In this document: positions 44,338 to 56,479 of the stretch, piece after piece
Layout: every line of letters begins with the position of its first letter
Position numbering within the stretch: the stretch's first letter is position 1
From: Triatoma infestans
Taxonomy: Eukaryota > Arthropoda > Insecta > Hemiptera > Reduviidae
NCBI GenBank assembly: GCA_011037195.1
Contig: JAAEAF010006178.1
Coordinates: 1 to 64,000, forward strand
Length of the DNA: 64,000 nucleotides
Reading direction: 5' to 3'
Program-made: the position numbers and the translations under genes
The notes under the pieces: model-generated
Seen by the model: the letters and a program-made list of their open reading frames with translations, nothing else
Database searches by the model: none
Told to the model about the DNA's origin: nothing

Positions 44338-45281
44338 AAAAAAAAATCTAATATTTAACTCGCGAGTGATATATTTTTTTACAACTCGTTGCGCTCGTGC
44401 GTGCAAAGGTCAAACTCAGAACTAGAGTGTGTAAAAAGTCCTACTTATCTTACTTGTCAAATAAATAACTATTTTTTAGCCCAAAAAATGTTGTTAAAAT
44501 ACCAAACATTCTAATTTTAGAAAATAACTGATCAGAAGTATGGTAAAATTCGCTGAGTTTTCGGATCGTGGAGGCAAAAAATTGTAATTGCGATGTTAAA
44601 TTCTTTCTATCAAGTTTTGCACTATGCTATATTTCTTCTCTAGCCGTAATAAATACAGACAATAAATTTAAAGCAGAAATATTTTCTTTTTTATTGCTCC
44701 CATTAAACCAGTAAATAATACAAATTCCTTTCTATTGTCATATAAGTAAATAATTGCTGACCGCTGCTTTTGTTTTGTTTAATTTAATTTTATTTCTTAT
44801 TTACATTCCTATAGAAAAGCATAACTATTTAGTATTTCCAAGTTACGCTATTCTTCAAATATTTTTTTATCGAATTTGTGTTTTTTTTAATTAAAAGTAT
44901 TTAGTTAATAATAACCATAGGAAATGTTAATTAATTTTTTTTTTTTCAATTCTTTTCTAATTTATAAAACAAATTCAAATTATGTTCTCCAGTTAATTCT
45001 ATTCCAGCAAAATGTTTTGTTTATATCTCATTTTAAATTAAATTGTTTCCTAACTACATACATACTTAATTAGACAAACTACACCTAAGTCTAAATTAAT
45101 TGTTTCACTTTAATCAAAATATCATGTTATTCTTAACTTATTAATCACCAGTTATATACTGTGTTTGGTAATTGTATATCTACTATTGTTAACATTCTTT
45201 AAAATAAACTTTAGGCGATATGGGTGTTTCCTGTCTAATCCGATATAATTTAACATTTTATAGAATTGTCTCTTTTTTTTT
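44338..45281. other. AT-rich non-coding stretch
   Basis: It begins with a short GC-richer patch (ACTCGCGAGTGATA, ACTCGTTGCGCTCG at 44359-44399) that looks like a transposon end but cannot be named. The rest is AT-rich without genes. Confidence 0.4.
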
Positions 45282-45560
45282 ACTTTCTCTTATTAATAAT
45301 AAGTAAGAGGAAGTATTATAATCTGGCCCAATTTTCTGTTTCAAGTTTTCACCGAAAATACCCCTTTTGAGGTCCCCTTAGTCCCAAAAAAAGTGGTTTT
45401 TAGAAAATTATATGTATGTATGTATGTGAACTGCATAGCTCAGTAACAAAAAAATCGAAGAAAGTTCAAACTTCTTATTCCGTTTAGTTATCACCATGAA
45501 TTTCGACTGTAAGTTATGTGTCAAAAAATTCCTTGACCGGAAGTACCACTTTACTTAATG
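45282..45560 (+). repeat. CMR copy 20, left tip and leader only
   Basis: T9-ACTTTCTCTTATTAATAAT, AAGAGGAAGTATTATAATC, GGTCCCCTTAGTCCC, ATCACCATGAATTTCGACTG and GACCGGAAGTACCACTTTAC are present. It is lost after the first box. Confidence 0.75.
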
Positions 45561-46759
45561 GTTATTATATTTTGAATTATTATAAAATATGTCTAGCGTA
45601 AAGGTTTCATTCAGAATCTGGAAAAAAAATGCTGGTTTAGGTATATTTTTTTTTAAAATATATTTTCCTTGAAAATTAATGCAATTTAATTACACTATGT
45701 ATGTGTAACTGATCATTTAGTAAAAGTGCCAAGTTGGAAAAAAATTCGTCAGTTAGAACTGAGCAACTTCAGTTGGACAATTTACGTGATTTATCGTTAA
45801 TTTCAGTTGAAGTAAATGATACTTTGATAAGGAACGTCTTACAAAACTTCTCTTCAGATAAGTTACTACGATCAGATAAACATACTTACAATTCTGTACA
45901 ATATTGTTATCTTTTTCAAATTGTTTAACACAATGAAAAGAAATTTAATGGTTCCTTTAAAATACTTAAAAAAAACAAAATAAACATGGTATAATTTTGT
46001 TGTAAGAATAATAAATTCTTTCGTTAAGTTTTTGTTTTTAATGGCATTTTTGAAATAATAATAATAATAATCAAAAGCCTTAAGTAGTTTAAATTGTTTT
46101 GTTTTCAATTTTCCTCGCATTCCGATTTGCTAATAGAAACAAAAATATATGTATTTTTGTTATTACAATTGGCAACTTTCCAGTTAATATTCTATTATAT
46201 TCAGTGCGGGGAGGGTGGGGAGGACATTGCTGGAACTAATTCTACCAAGTTTTTCATTATATATACGATCGTCATAATATTTGTTTTTTCTCTCTTCTCT
46301 GTTTTACAAACATAAGGATCTAGTTTATTTTTAATAAATATTATACAAACTAGGGATAGACGAAAAAGATAAACAAAATATTGAAGTTCCTGCTCATTAA
46401 CAGGAGGTCAGTTCTGTGTGGTATTCTTAATTATACCCGCCACATTACACTTTGTATATATTATTACACTTTTTACGTATATATACGATATAAGAAAAAT
46501 AAATGGTTGTTATTATATGCTATATCATGAATATTATGAAAGCCAACCCTTCTATTCTCGTTTGATGAATAAACAATTCATTACACATACTCGTATTTGT
46601 GAAAATATGATTTTTACTTAGCGTGAAAAATAAACACGACTTTTTTGCAGTATTTTTTTTTTTTCTTTTTATCAGTGATAGATGTTTAGTTTAGAACATA
46701 AAGTTTATGCTCATTTTAATTAATAGAAAGTCTGTTATTAATTACGATCTTATCAAATT
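45561..46759. other. AT-rich non-coding stretch
   Basis: No supported gene. Short ORFs here are low-complexity. Confidence 0.5.
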
Positions 46760-47060
46760 TTCTAAAGTGAATTTTTATCAGAATGAAATATATGTTTGAG
46801 GTCACCGGAGAAAATAAAGAAATGTTTTTAAGGAATGGTCCGAATATTTCAATATGTGTTTTATGTATGTGTATGTGTGTGTGTGTGTGTCTGAACAGAA
46901 TATATCAAATACAAAAAATTGTAGAAGTTCAAATTTAATATTCCTTTTATGTAAACACCGTATCTAATGCGAAGTTTTTGGTCAAAAGCATTAACCGGAA
47001 GTATAATTTTTCTCTTTTCCGCTTCAACAATTTCCTTCAATTTCGTATTCTATCTAATCA
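46760..47060 (+). repeat. CMR copy 21, leader fragment
   Basis: GAGGTCACCGGAG, a TG microsatellite at about 46863-46890, CTGAACAGAATATATCAAAT and TTAACCGGAAGTATAATTTT near 46994 follow the family order. Both tips are missing. Confidence 0.55.
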
Positions 47061-47271
47061 TATAAATGCTAACCAATTTTATTTTATATTATATTATTTT
47101 GCAGGACATGTATTAGTAAAACTTCTTACAATAGTCCTGCAAGATATGATCTTTTAAAGTCCAAAATTATAAATATATATACTACATAAATAAAACTTTT
47201 ATAAGAGAAATATTTCATAGGTCACTTTATTTTCTTGGAAATAAATATATTTCTTTAAACTAAAATAAAAA

Positions 47272-47870
47272 GTAAGGTGTGAAACACTCTTACAGGTTTC
47301 TATTAATGCCGTTTACATAATACAATTTTTTTTTTTTTAATTTAACGTGCGCTAACATCTATGGTCATTGGCGCCCGGAGTTTTCTCAGTGCCTTGCCGG
47401 CCTCTGAACAGTGTTCTCGAAGCTACATACAACACTGTCCATCACCGGACAGTGAGCTATAGCAGCTTCTAGGAAGAAAAAAATCTAAGGACAGCACAGC
47501 TGGACTCGAATCCGGGTTCTCCGCGTGGGATTCCACTCCGCTAACCACTGAGCTAATCACTTCCCTACAGAATACGATTATATATGAAATGACAAATTGT
47601 CTTTAAACTCAAATTTAACATATTTGCCCTAACAGGAATATAGTGGTGGTAGGAGGAGAAGTACCTATTTACCAGCCATGGCAGGTGGAGAAATGATTAT
47701 ACATGTAGTCCCAGTAAAGCGCACCAGTAACAACCAAACTGCATATAATATTTTTTTAACCCCAACAATTCTCCACATTTATCTAAAAATCAGTTTTCTC
47801 GGGAAAATGTGTGAAATTAAAGCGGTACGGATTCCTGTGTGTAGATAGTAGACTTCGAGGCCCTTATACA
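47272..47870 (-). repeat. CMR copy 22, eroded, interrupted by a SINE
   Basis: It starts GGTGTGAAACACTCTTAC; a SINE splits it at 47326-47570. It resumes with a module piece (AACCCCAACAATTCTCC, TTTTCTCGGGAAAATGTG). The leader and left tip are not recognisable. Confidence 0.5.
47326..47570 (-). mobile_element. tRNA-derived SINE, copy 3 of the CTAGGAGCCTCTACA type
   Basis: On the minus strand the order is tRNA-like head with B box GGATTCGAGTCC (rc at 47502-47513), a body with the CTAGAAGCTGCTA variant of the shared block, GCGCCAATGACCATAGATG as in SINE copy 2, and a tail (T run at 47326-47338 on the plus strand). Flanks AATACAA and AATACGA may be an eroded duplication. Confidence 0.8.
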
Positions 47871-48169
47871 TTAAGTGGGCTTCACTTTCCTTCCAGATTA
47901 CTATTCCCCGGCAACTACTAGTCCTTTCTATCCTGCTTACCCTTCATTTTACTGTTTGACCTATCGCAGCACTTAACCCCACGTGCGATTAAAATGCATC
48001 ACACGCCTGTAGTGTCAATGTTGAAAAACTGGGATGAAATAATTTAGAGGAATAAATTCAGAGTAATGCACCGTGTAATTAAGTTGTTTCTTCCATGGGA
48101 TTCCGCGTGAATGTGATCGTGCACCAGCCGCCACTGAATGTAATATTCCGGTTTTACAAATTCAGGGTT
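47871..48169. other. Unassigned sequence, moderate G+C
   Basis: It is less AT-rich than its neighbours (ATTACTATTCCCCGGC, CCCACGTGCGATTAAAATGC), possibly a fragment of an unidentified element. No coding frame is supported. Confidence 0.35.
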
Positions 48170-48535
48170 TTGTATTACAAGTTTTATTTTAACGTTTAAA
48201 AAGTTTTCTTAACATTTAAAGCCCGTGAAGGGCTTTAGCTTCCAAAATAACCTTTTTCCATTCCGCTCTATTCTGGGTCTTTATTCTGCAGCACTTTAAT
48301 TCGAGTAAACGATTGTCTTCTTCCAAATCCACCAGCCATCTTTTCCTCGGCCTGCCAACCTTCCTTCTCTTCTCCTTCCGGTCGCTTATCAAAAATCGCT
48401 TCTCTTTACCGACCTGTTTTTTTTCCAAACTTCTCCCTTTTATCACTTCAACCAAATCTGGTGTATCGTACAGATTTCTTAGTTCCGCATTATTCCTGAT
48501 TTTTCCCATTTTCCTTTTATTTTCTTTGACCCAAA
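48170..48535 (-). pseudogene. LINE ORF2 C-terminal fragment (GRPRKRW...EAKALHGL type)
   Basis: The minus frame 48509-48216 encodes 97 residues ending RRKVGRPRKRWLVDLEEDN, then AEWKKVILEAKALHGL and a stop. This tail, with GRPxxRW and EAKxLHGL, is characteristic of endonuclease/reverse-transcriptase LINEs common in insects. The RT catalytic region is absent, so the copy is 5'-truncated. About 45 nt of A/T-rich 3' sequence follows the stop. Confidence 0.7.
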
Positions 48536-48599
48536 AATCCTACGCGATCTTCCTTATTAGTTATTTTAAATAATAAATAAATTAAAAGTCTCTTCATTA

Positions 48600-49430
48600 T
48601 CTAAAAAGAATAGCGATATAAATTAAAGTGATATTTGTTAAAGTCATATATATATTTTTAAAATATTTCTTAAGTTTCTTTAACTTAACAAAGAAATGTT
48701 TGCCCCACATTTTGACTTTTGTTCCATGATAGTTATATTTAGCAATATGTAACGCCTAAATTCGCTGTGAAATTAGCATTAGAAATGGTAGTCTAAATAT
48801 AAACTTGAATAATTCCTTCACTACAGGATTAGTATGGATTAGGTGCACTCAGCTATGGTGTACTGCTTTCTGAACTTGGAATGAATGTTTTGCATGCTAA
48901 TTGCTCTAGGTATCTGAATTATCCAAGTTTCTGTACAGCTTGTAGTCTGAGATTTGACCTTTATTAAGTATTCCATTTAATAAAGCTTTAGGCAGGCAAG
49001 GGGGAGGGGCGTATACCATTCTAGTTTTGCAAAATAAAAGTAGGAAATTGTATGAGTGAGAAAGGATGAGAGAAAAGGAAAATAATAAACCGGAAATTGC
49101 GATGACTTCTTTTTTCTTGTTTTCTATTTAGACGATCCATTATGAAAGTAGTGGTACAACAATGTAGTTATTGTTGAATGGGATTTAGTATTGAAAAGAG
49201 TGCTGCACTCTGGTGTGATGATGATGAAAGTATTAACAGCAAAATGGCAGACAGGTGAATGCTTTCTCACACTTTATTCATCTCTGCTAATGTTCACACT
49301 ATGCATATACATATATATATATATAGATCTCCAAGATTTGATTCATTCAGTTCTTTTATTCACAGTATTTCGTTATTTATGTTTTTGTTTTATCCAATTC
49401 TTTCCATACTTCTATATTCTAAATAGAAAA
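48600..49430. other. Non-coding stretch
   Basis: No gene or clear repeat; an (AT)n tract lies near 49310-49324. Confidence 0.5.
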
Positions 49431-50120
49431 ATCTGGTCTGAAACACTCACACAAGTTTCTCTTACTCCAGTTCTCCAAATTATAATTGACAAATTTTATA
49501 GTTTGTGTACCAAATTTAATGAAATTCGTCGAAAAGTGAAAAACTGTTTAGTAAAAGAGCAATTTCGGTTTACTAATTTTCTTGAAACTCCGAAATTTTG
49601 GCCATCTATTTATTTATAATTAATTTTGTTTGGATGATAGAATTGTATAATCAACTATGATAGCACATTAGAGAAAAACGTAACCCCCATCTCTCGCCTA
49701 TAAGTGCCATTAAATGAATTTTCCCAGAGAAATGTTTTTAATAAAAGTTGTAGATCTTTGTATGTGTAGTTGATATACCAAGTTTGAAGAAAATCATCGG
49801 AGCCATTTTTGAGAAAAATGCAAAAACGTAAAAAAAAAACTAGTAAAGTGGTACTTCCGGTTGAGTAATTTTGACAGATAAGGTGCAGTCAGATCCCATG
49901 GTGATACCTAAACGGAATAACAAGTTTCAACTTTCAGAGGTTTTTCGTTTTTGAGCTATTCTGTTCACACACACATATATATATATATATATATAGACCA
50001 TTTGCTAAAAACCACTTTTTTGGACTCAGGGGACCTTAAACGGATATTTCTAGTGAAAACCCGATATCGAAAATTTGACACGATTACAATACTTATTACT
50101 TACTAGGTGTAAGAGAAAGT
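49431..50120 (-). repeat. CMR copy 23, one module
   Basis: ATCTGGTCTGAAACACTCAC, a decayed box (ATTTCGGTTT) near 49562 and an intact ACTTCCGG at 49852 (290 bp apart), CCATGGTGATACC, an (AT)n run in the microsatellite position (49973-49995), and the tip ACTTACTAGGTGTAAGAG, AAAGT are present. Length 690 bp. Confidence 0.85.
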
Positions 50121-50700
50121 AAAAATAAATAGATGCAAATTCTTTTTTCAAACTGATTCAGTTTCAAGCTCTTAGAGCTTCAATTTTTATTAATTTCGAT
50201 TAGTATCATTGCACTTTTCATATTTTGCATCTGAAATTACTGGATGAGGAAAATGTAGAGTAATTTGTTTGTATATCCTTAAGATTTCTATAGGTTCTTC
50301 TTTTGTTTGAAGTTCGAAAAAAAAAATGTCTTGTAATGCACTCGAAAAAATTGATTTTAGCGAATATTCTATATTTGTACATGATTATAGGGTGTAGCAG
50401 AAGTTCGTACTTTTTTTTTTTTACTTTCTCTATCGCTTTAGAGGAAGTATTTCTCTTAAACCTCAAAGTGTACTTTGTACTGTTCACCAACTATATTTAC
50501 CAAAAGTTCTTTATTAGGTATACCCTTTTACTTTCAATTTATGCTTGTATCAGCTTCTTATGGAAAGATCTAAGTGAGTTTTGAGCGATTTATAAAGAAT
50601 GAAAGAGTTGAATCTAGAAATTAGGGCGATTTTGTGTCCTTACTTTAAAAAAACGCAATACGCCACAACGTCGGTTTCGAAATAAATAGGTTAGAAGGGG
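50121..50700. other. AT-rich stretch with a CMR tip relic
   Basis: A plus left-tip relic (T12-ACTTTCTCTATCGC, TTTAGAGGAAGTATTTC) lies near 50410-50455. Otherwise nothing is recognised. Confidence 0.45.
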
Positions 50701-50715
50701 TAGCTATGTTTCTAT

Positions 50716-50958
50716 GTGGGTAGCACAGGTCTTGTTTCACAAAATTTAGAGAGGGTAGTAATGAACCTGGGAAGTAAGCTTCGTCTAGGGCGTCCTCTTT
50801 CCTTAGATTCAGCACTTCTGAGGGTTGTAAAAGAAGATCCTTGCACTAGTGCCAGACATCTTTCAAGTGAACTAGGCGTGCCCCACTCAACCATAGAGCG
50901 CCACCTGCATACAGTTCCCGGAAGCTGTCGAAGCATTTCGCATCAACTTACGCTCTAG
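50716..50958 (+). pseudogene. Mariner-type transposase fragment (helix-turn-helix region)
   Basis: The frame encodes LRLGRPLSLDSALLRVVKED, CTSARHLSSELGVPHSTIER and HLHTV. This matches the second helix-turn-helix of mariner transposases, including the GRP linker and the ELGVxHSTxxRHLH recognition helix that contacts the terminal repeats. The catalytic DDD region is absent and the frame departs from the family after HLHTV. No terminal inverted repeats could be paired around it. Confidence 0.65.
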
Positions 50959-50959
50959 C

Positions 50960-53650
50960 AAACTCCACGTAAAACCTTTTTTCAAAACAAGAGTGATTTT
51001 TCGTGATTTCTAAATAGAAAAAATTGATGCTGTGGAACTGAAATGGTGTCATTAATTTTGAACTGGAGAAAGATCAATTTGAACGCCAGATAGTTATTTT
51101 AAAATTTCATTTTTTTTTGTCTATTATTATTTTATTAAAAATTACACACAAAAGGGTTTTATAAATAGTCCATTTTGAAAGTAACCCCGTCTATCTTAGA
51201 TAAACAAAACCAAGTGTAGAATAGAACTGATGTTTCATACTAGATAGGAATTATCTACCCAGTTACCAGTTAAACCAGATAATGGAAAATTCTCTCCGAC
51301 TTAGAAAAAAATTGTAAAAAAAAAGAAGTTATTCGAGGGAAAACAAATTCCATGAGAAAAATATGGAAAGGGAAGGGGAGAATAAGTTAGTACGGAGTCA
51401 TTCTTCATTATGTATACTTTATATAAATAATAACCGACCACAACTACTCGCTGGCGAGATGAGTACATCTGTCTTGTCAGTGAATTAAAAACTTATTATT
51501 TTTAACTCTTCTTTCTCTCTCTCTCTCTCTCACACACACACACGCAAATGTGATCATGGTTTTGCTTAAAGCAAGCGGGATTAAAAAAAAGGAAGAGAGA
51601 AAAAAAATTCCCGTATATATTTTTTGCCGTATATTTTTATATATATATATAATATTTATTCTAGCCCATGGAAGGGGGGGGGGGCCTGAGTTAGCCACTA
51701 CCACAAACAAAATTTTTGTGTGTATAAAAAAAATTAATTAAACTCCATGGTCTCCCTAAAAGACTCTGATACTGTTTTAAATAATTAACCATAACACCAC
51801 CATTATAATATTAATAATTATTATACATGAAAATACAATTAGTATATTATGATTTATTTATATTTTACAAAAATTTATTATTTATATAATCATAATCCAA
51901 TCTAATTTAGTTCGTTTAATTATCTGTTTAGTTCAGGCTAAGTGTCACAAATCCATAATAAACGATTTGACGATTTCGAATATATTTTAAGTAAGGTTTG
52001 AGAAATTTTATTTAAAAAAAAAAGTCGTTAAACAGCTATTTAAGCATTAAATGTTCACTTTCAGGTTATGTTAGTAAGAAATACATGTTTTGAAGCCCCC
52101 TGGGTACGAAATAAATGTTTTTAGCAAATGATCTGTAAATGGGTGTCGCCTAAAACCAACCACCACAACAACAGTGTTACCATCTTAACAGTAATTAAAT
52201 AAATTTTAAGGTTGTTGAAAATTAGTCATATATACATATAAAATTATATTAAACATTTTAAAATCATGGTAACAATAAATTAAATAATAGCGGAAAAGAT
52301 AATATAATTTTGCTTAACTTTATTTTATCCTATAACCTTTCCGAAGGTAACCTTCTCCTTTTGAATGTACAACATTCTTTATAAATTACCTCACATTCTT
52401 TGTTTTATATCCTGTCTTAAATAGTTATAACTGTCGTAAAAAAAAAAAATAATAATAATTATTTATCGTCAGAATAAAATGCTTTTATAACCTCTCCTTT
52501 TGGACAAACCTTAACTCAAAATGGCCCTGTACTCTCTTGTCGCATAAATCACTATTTACTTAGTATTATTGAATATGTAACTTTTTTTATTGCTAAATCG
52601 TTAAAAATATAGAGCTTAAGATAGCTAATGCTACTTTAATTATTCTGCTTATATGATTAATTTAAATAAATTCATTCTTTACATATCAAATACATTTATA
52701 TTTTTTATTAATGCAAAATACATTAGGTGTTATGATATTGGCAGAAACATGAAGTTTTTTTAAATTGTTTTTTTAAGTTAAATGTCGAAGTGCGCTGACC
52801 TGTGTTAGTTTGATAATAATTGTTTTATTGATACTATTGTGTGTATTGATCAGCACTTTTGTGTCCGACTGTCAGACGCCATTGTTCTTACTTACTGTCT
52901 AGTTTTGATATTAAAATAAATTATTTTACATTTTACTTATTGATTACTTTGACTACTTTTACTATTATTAAGAGAAATTATAATAGTACGGGGCATATTG
53001 AAGTCTAACACTTTTATTAGTAACAATTTTCAGAAAAAATCGGTTTTTGTGTTGGGTTCAGGGTGGCTGAGGCTTTCATGTTCCTTCTATAATGCTATTT
53101 CAATATATTCAATGGTTCCACCATCATCACCACCACCCTTATCTCTAATCTGTGGTTTCTATAAAACATTATTTTTTTTATAGATGAACTTCTATCGTGT
53201 ATCTATCGTCGGATGTAATGAATGATTATTTATCTTGACACGATACTCTTCCATCTTATTCAACTTCCTTTTTATTACCTACAGTTTCCTTATCATTCAT
53301 TATAATATAGTTCCCTCTTTTACAATGATCAACAAAGGGATAGAAAGCTTTTTAGAGCAGGAACAGTAGAATATTACCTCTCTAACACCAACTGGTTTTA
53401 TACGGTGAAATTATAAAAGGAAAGGGTGTAAAATACAAGAGGTTTAATTAAACTGGATGCAGGTCTTTCTTCTTCTACTCCCCTTTAACAACAGAACGGT
53501 CCATGAATCTTGTTGAAGAAGGTGGAAAACAATTACTTATCTCTTCTATATACAAGGGGAGATATATGTCTATTTCCCAAATGGAAACTACCCTATCTAT
53601 TCATCTGTGAAGTTAAGCCGTACCTAAATGAACCAGACATTTTCTTATTT
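50960..53650. other. Long AT-rich stretch
   Basis: It contains (TC)n/(AC)n at about 51510-51544, a G run near 51676-51684, and a small CMR leader relic near 52068-52140 (ATACATGTTTTGAAGCCCCC, TTTTTAGCAAATGATCTG). No gene. Confidence 0.45.
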
Positions 53651-53654
53651 TCTA

Positions 53655-54010
53655 TTTTCTCTGATTCTGTAAGAGAAAGTGATTGATCGTGCATAATTTT
53701 CCAAGTATATTTTGAGGTCCTCTGAGTGAACAAACTACTCGTATTTCTAAGACGAAAAATCTCACGTTGCGCTGTACAGCCACCGGGCTAAAGGCCTATC
53801 ACTTTTGTCTAGATCATTTCCAGGAAAATTGGTTTTTGGAAGTTCTGAGGGAACTTCAACACTAATCTTTTCTCTAATGTGCCTCTGGTGTGCAGTGAAC
53901 AGTACTACAACTGTGTAATATTGAGCTACAATAAATGTATTGCTATTTGATTTTCGAATTTGAAAGAAATAGGTTAAAACCGGCTTTTTCAGGTTTTTAG
54001 AGGCTTAGTT
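53655..54010 (+). repeat. CMR copy 24, heavily eroded
   Basis: TCTGTAAGAGAAAGTGATTG, TTTTGAGGTCCTCTGAG, TTTCCAGGAAAATTGG, CTCTAATGTGCCTC and AGGTTAAAACCGGC follow the family order but with many changes. Confidence 0.45.
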
Positions 54011-54129
54011 TTTTCTTTTTTTAAAAAATCTTTTCTCAGTCGGTCTAGATGGGAAAAAAATGCGAGTTGCCATTAGAAATGCTCAAAGTTTTACCCTAGC
54101 TTTGTTTATGTAAGTTACTCTCGTGAAAA

Positions 54130-54605
54130 GAAGTTGCACATTTACACAGATGGGCCAGCTAACCCGGATAGGAAAGCTGTAGATGGAGGGATGTATTATT
54201 ATGAAGGCTTCTTGCAGGTAAGAGTGGCCTTAGGGGGAAGAGCAACTAACTTTGATGACGAGGTAGAAGCGGTCGTTAGCCCTCACCAGAATAAACATTG
54301 GCCCTATATATGACTGCTTTCTTAGTAGATTTTCGCGCAGTGATAGAAACATAAATCAAAGAGCAGAGAGAACAAAATGTTCCCTGGAAAACCTGCTACG
54401 CACGGATGGCGGGTGGCGTACTAGTGGATTCCTAGCCATTGCTGCCTAGCAGGAAACGAGACTGCGAAGATTTTGGCCAAAGAAGGTAGCTGCTTGCCAC
54501 AACCAGGTGAATCCAGTGATGTACCTAGAGCCGATTTCCGGTTGAAATTAAGCAAAGCTGCTCGGGCCCGTTGTTGGAATTACAAAGAGCGGGTGCAGTA
54601 GACTT
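54130..54605 (+). pseudogene. Decayed LINE RNase H domain
   Basis: Across shifting frames the core is visible: HIYTDGPANPDRKAVDGG (first Asp, about 54141), NFDDEVEAV (Glu, about 54246), FLSDFRAVIE (Asp, about 54318) and a His-containing loop with AGNETAKILAKEGSCLP (about 54448), then KAARARCWNYKERVQ and a stop. The TDGPANP start and FDDEVEA set it apart from the copies at 37.4 and 63.1 kb, so it is a different RNase H LINE family. Several frameshifts and stops make it inactive. Confidence 0.6.
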
Positions 54606-55569
54606 TGTTTTATACGGTTCAATTACTTATATAATCTTAAGGAAAATTAAAAATATCACAAGATTTTCTTTAAATTACCAAGACTTTCAAGTTGTTGAAG
54701 ACGGTAGCAGTACCAAAACTGGGTCTAGGAACTAGGTGATATTTCCATACAGTCGCACAAAACAACTGCCCCTAGTGTTGAGCGTCCACCTTTCTTAACA
54801 TTTGGTAACCTTAATGTAGCTAGCTCGTCGGTATGATGACGTCGGTTCATAGTTCTTTCTGATCATATGTTTCAACTCAAAATATAATATTTTAGTAATG
54901 AATTATTATTTTATTTCTTTTCTACCAATTAAATAATAATTCTATAATATATATGTGTTAATAAAACCAGTTGTAATTAATTATTTATTATAAAATCGCA
55001 ACTTAGTTATGAAGAAAGCGTGACATTGGATTATGGTTTTTGTTATAAAAGATGTTTATTGTAAAGTAATTGTATTCGTGCATGTAGTTAAAAAAAAAAA
55101 ACAACTAAATTTATTATTTGTATTTATTATATTATCTTTTTATAATAAGTTCTTATATAATTTTTATTATATTAATAAAAAAAAGTTTAATTTCCTTTCT
55201 GGTTTTTATGGGGCTTTTTTAATAAAAATACACTTGCATAATATGATATACTATGCACTTAAATAATAAAGACATAATTACATGTGTTATATTGTATAGT
55301 TATTATTTAGTGTGTATGTATTTTATATATATAAGTGCTTTTTTTAAGGCAGACATATTATTTAGTCACAGTTATCGCCTCCGGAGGCTAGATATTTCGT
55401 AATTCTATTGTAATAGATTAAAAAAAATATTTCTACTTGTAAAAAAAAAGACACTAGTTACATATATAGTTATACACTTGCTATAATTTTCCTTAACCAT
55501 GCAGTACTTCGAATAGTTGTATTAGAGGGAAGGCAGAACACAACGGAAACTAACTTTCACAGAAAATAA
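54606..55569. other. AT-rich non-coding stretch
   Basis: No gene or named repeat was seen. Confidence 0.5.
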
Positions 55570-55769
55570 TTTTGAAATAAAAGTGATAGATCAGGAAAAT
55601 AATGGCATTACTTGCTGATACTCTGTCGGCTAGAGACAAAATGAAACTGGTTTGACTAAGAACTTGGCTATAGGGACTGAACACAGCTTTAGGTGATATG
55701 GTCGTTGTTTTCCATGATTTGCAATGAGATCATTGGTATCATTGAATTTTGCTGCTTGATGGAAGAGCG

Positions 55770-56390
55770 GCAGGGGAATGGTTAAGATATAAGTATATTT
55801 TCGGATATTCAAGGTAATAAAGCACTAAAGGTTTTGAATAAGCCGTGCAAGAGCTCTAACTTATTGGAGGAATGTATGAGAGCTCTTCACGGCCTCACTG
55901 AGGTAAACAGAATGGGGCTGTATGGGTACTCGGACATCAGAGTATACAGGGCAATGAGAGGGCGGACGAGTGAGTGGGATCCTCATTATGATTTTGTGAT
56001 TCTAAACCAGCAGTAGCCGTCACCAAGTAATTTTGCAACAAGGAAGTTAAACCTTGGAGGAAAAGGTCTTTGGAGAAGCTCTGGAGGGACAGGGAGGAAT
56101 GTATCCTGACCAAAAGATTTATAAAAGGTATAAGACCGGGGGGGGGGGGGGGGGATTTGAAATATCTTCTCTCCCTGAGTAAGATACAATTGTTAGTTCT
56201 AGTAAATTCGCTTTATGTCAGAATTATGACGAGGGAGTCAGGGAAAGGGTGTGTCTCTATCTAGGACAGTGTCCCCGTTTCATCAGTACTAGGTTCCATA
56301 TATTTGAGAGGGCAACACTCTCACAAGGGAACGCTTGAGATTAGGGATATCTTAAGATATAGTAGTGTTATGGAAGAAAGAAATAAAAGA
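55770..56390 (+). pseudogene. Decayed LINE RNase H and C-terminal region
   Basis: The RNase H second Asp motif (FSDIQGNKALKVLN) starts near 55800. It is followed by LLEECMRALHGLTEVNRMGL and, after a frameshift near 55920, WVLGHQSIQGNERADE (55922-55969), where His and Asp match the catalytic positions. Further on, LLSLSKIQLLVLVNSLY and, in another frame, CLYLGQCPRFISTRF near 56250 resemble the zinc-binding end. A run of 17 G lies at 56138-56154. This is an old copy. Confidence 0.6.
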
Positions 56391-56479
56391 AAATAATAGT
56401 TTTGAATGATAGTTTGGAATATTTTATAGTATCAAAAATCTAATTTTGTTAATGTTTTAAATGTATCTTGGTGCAGTGA

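Noticed and set aside
48313..48573. 86-codon plus ORF rich in Ser, Phe and Leu
   Set aside because: It is antisense to the LINE tail encoding GRPRKRW and EAKALHGL, which is the supported frame.
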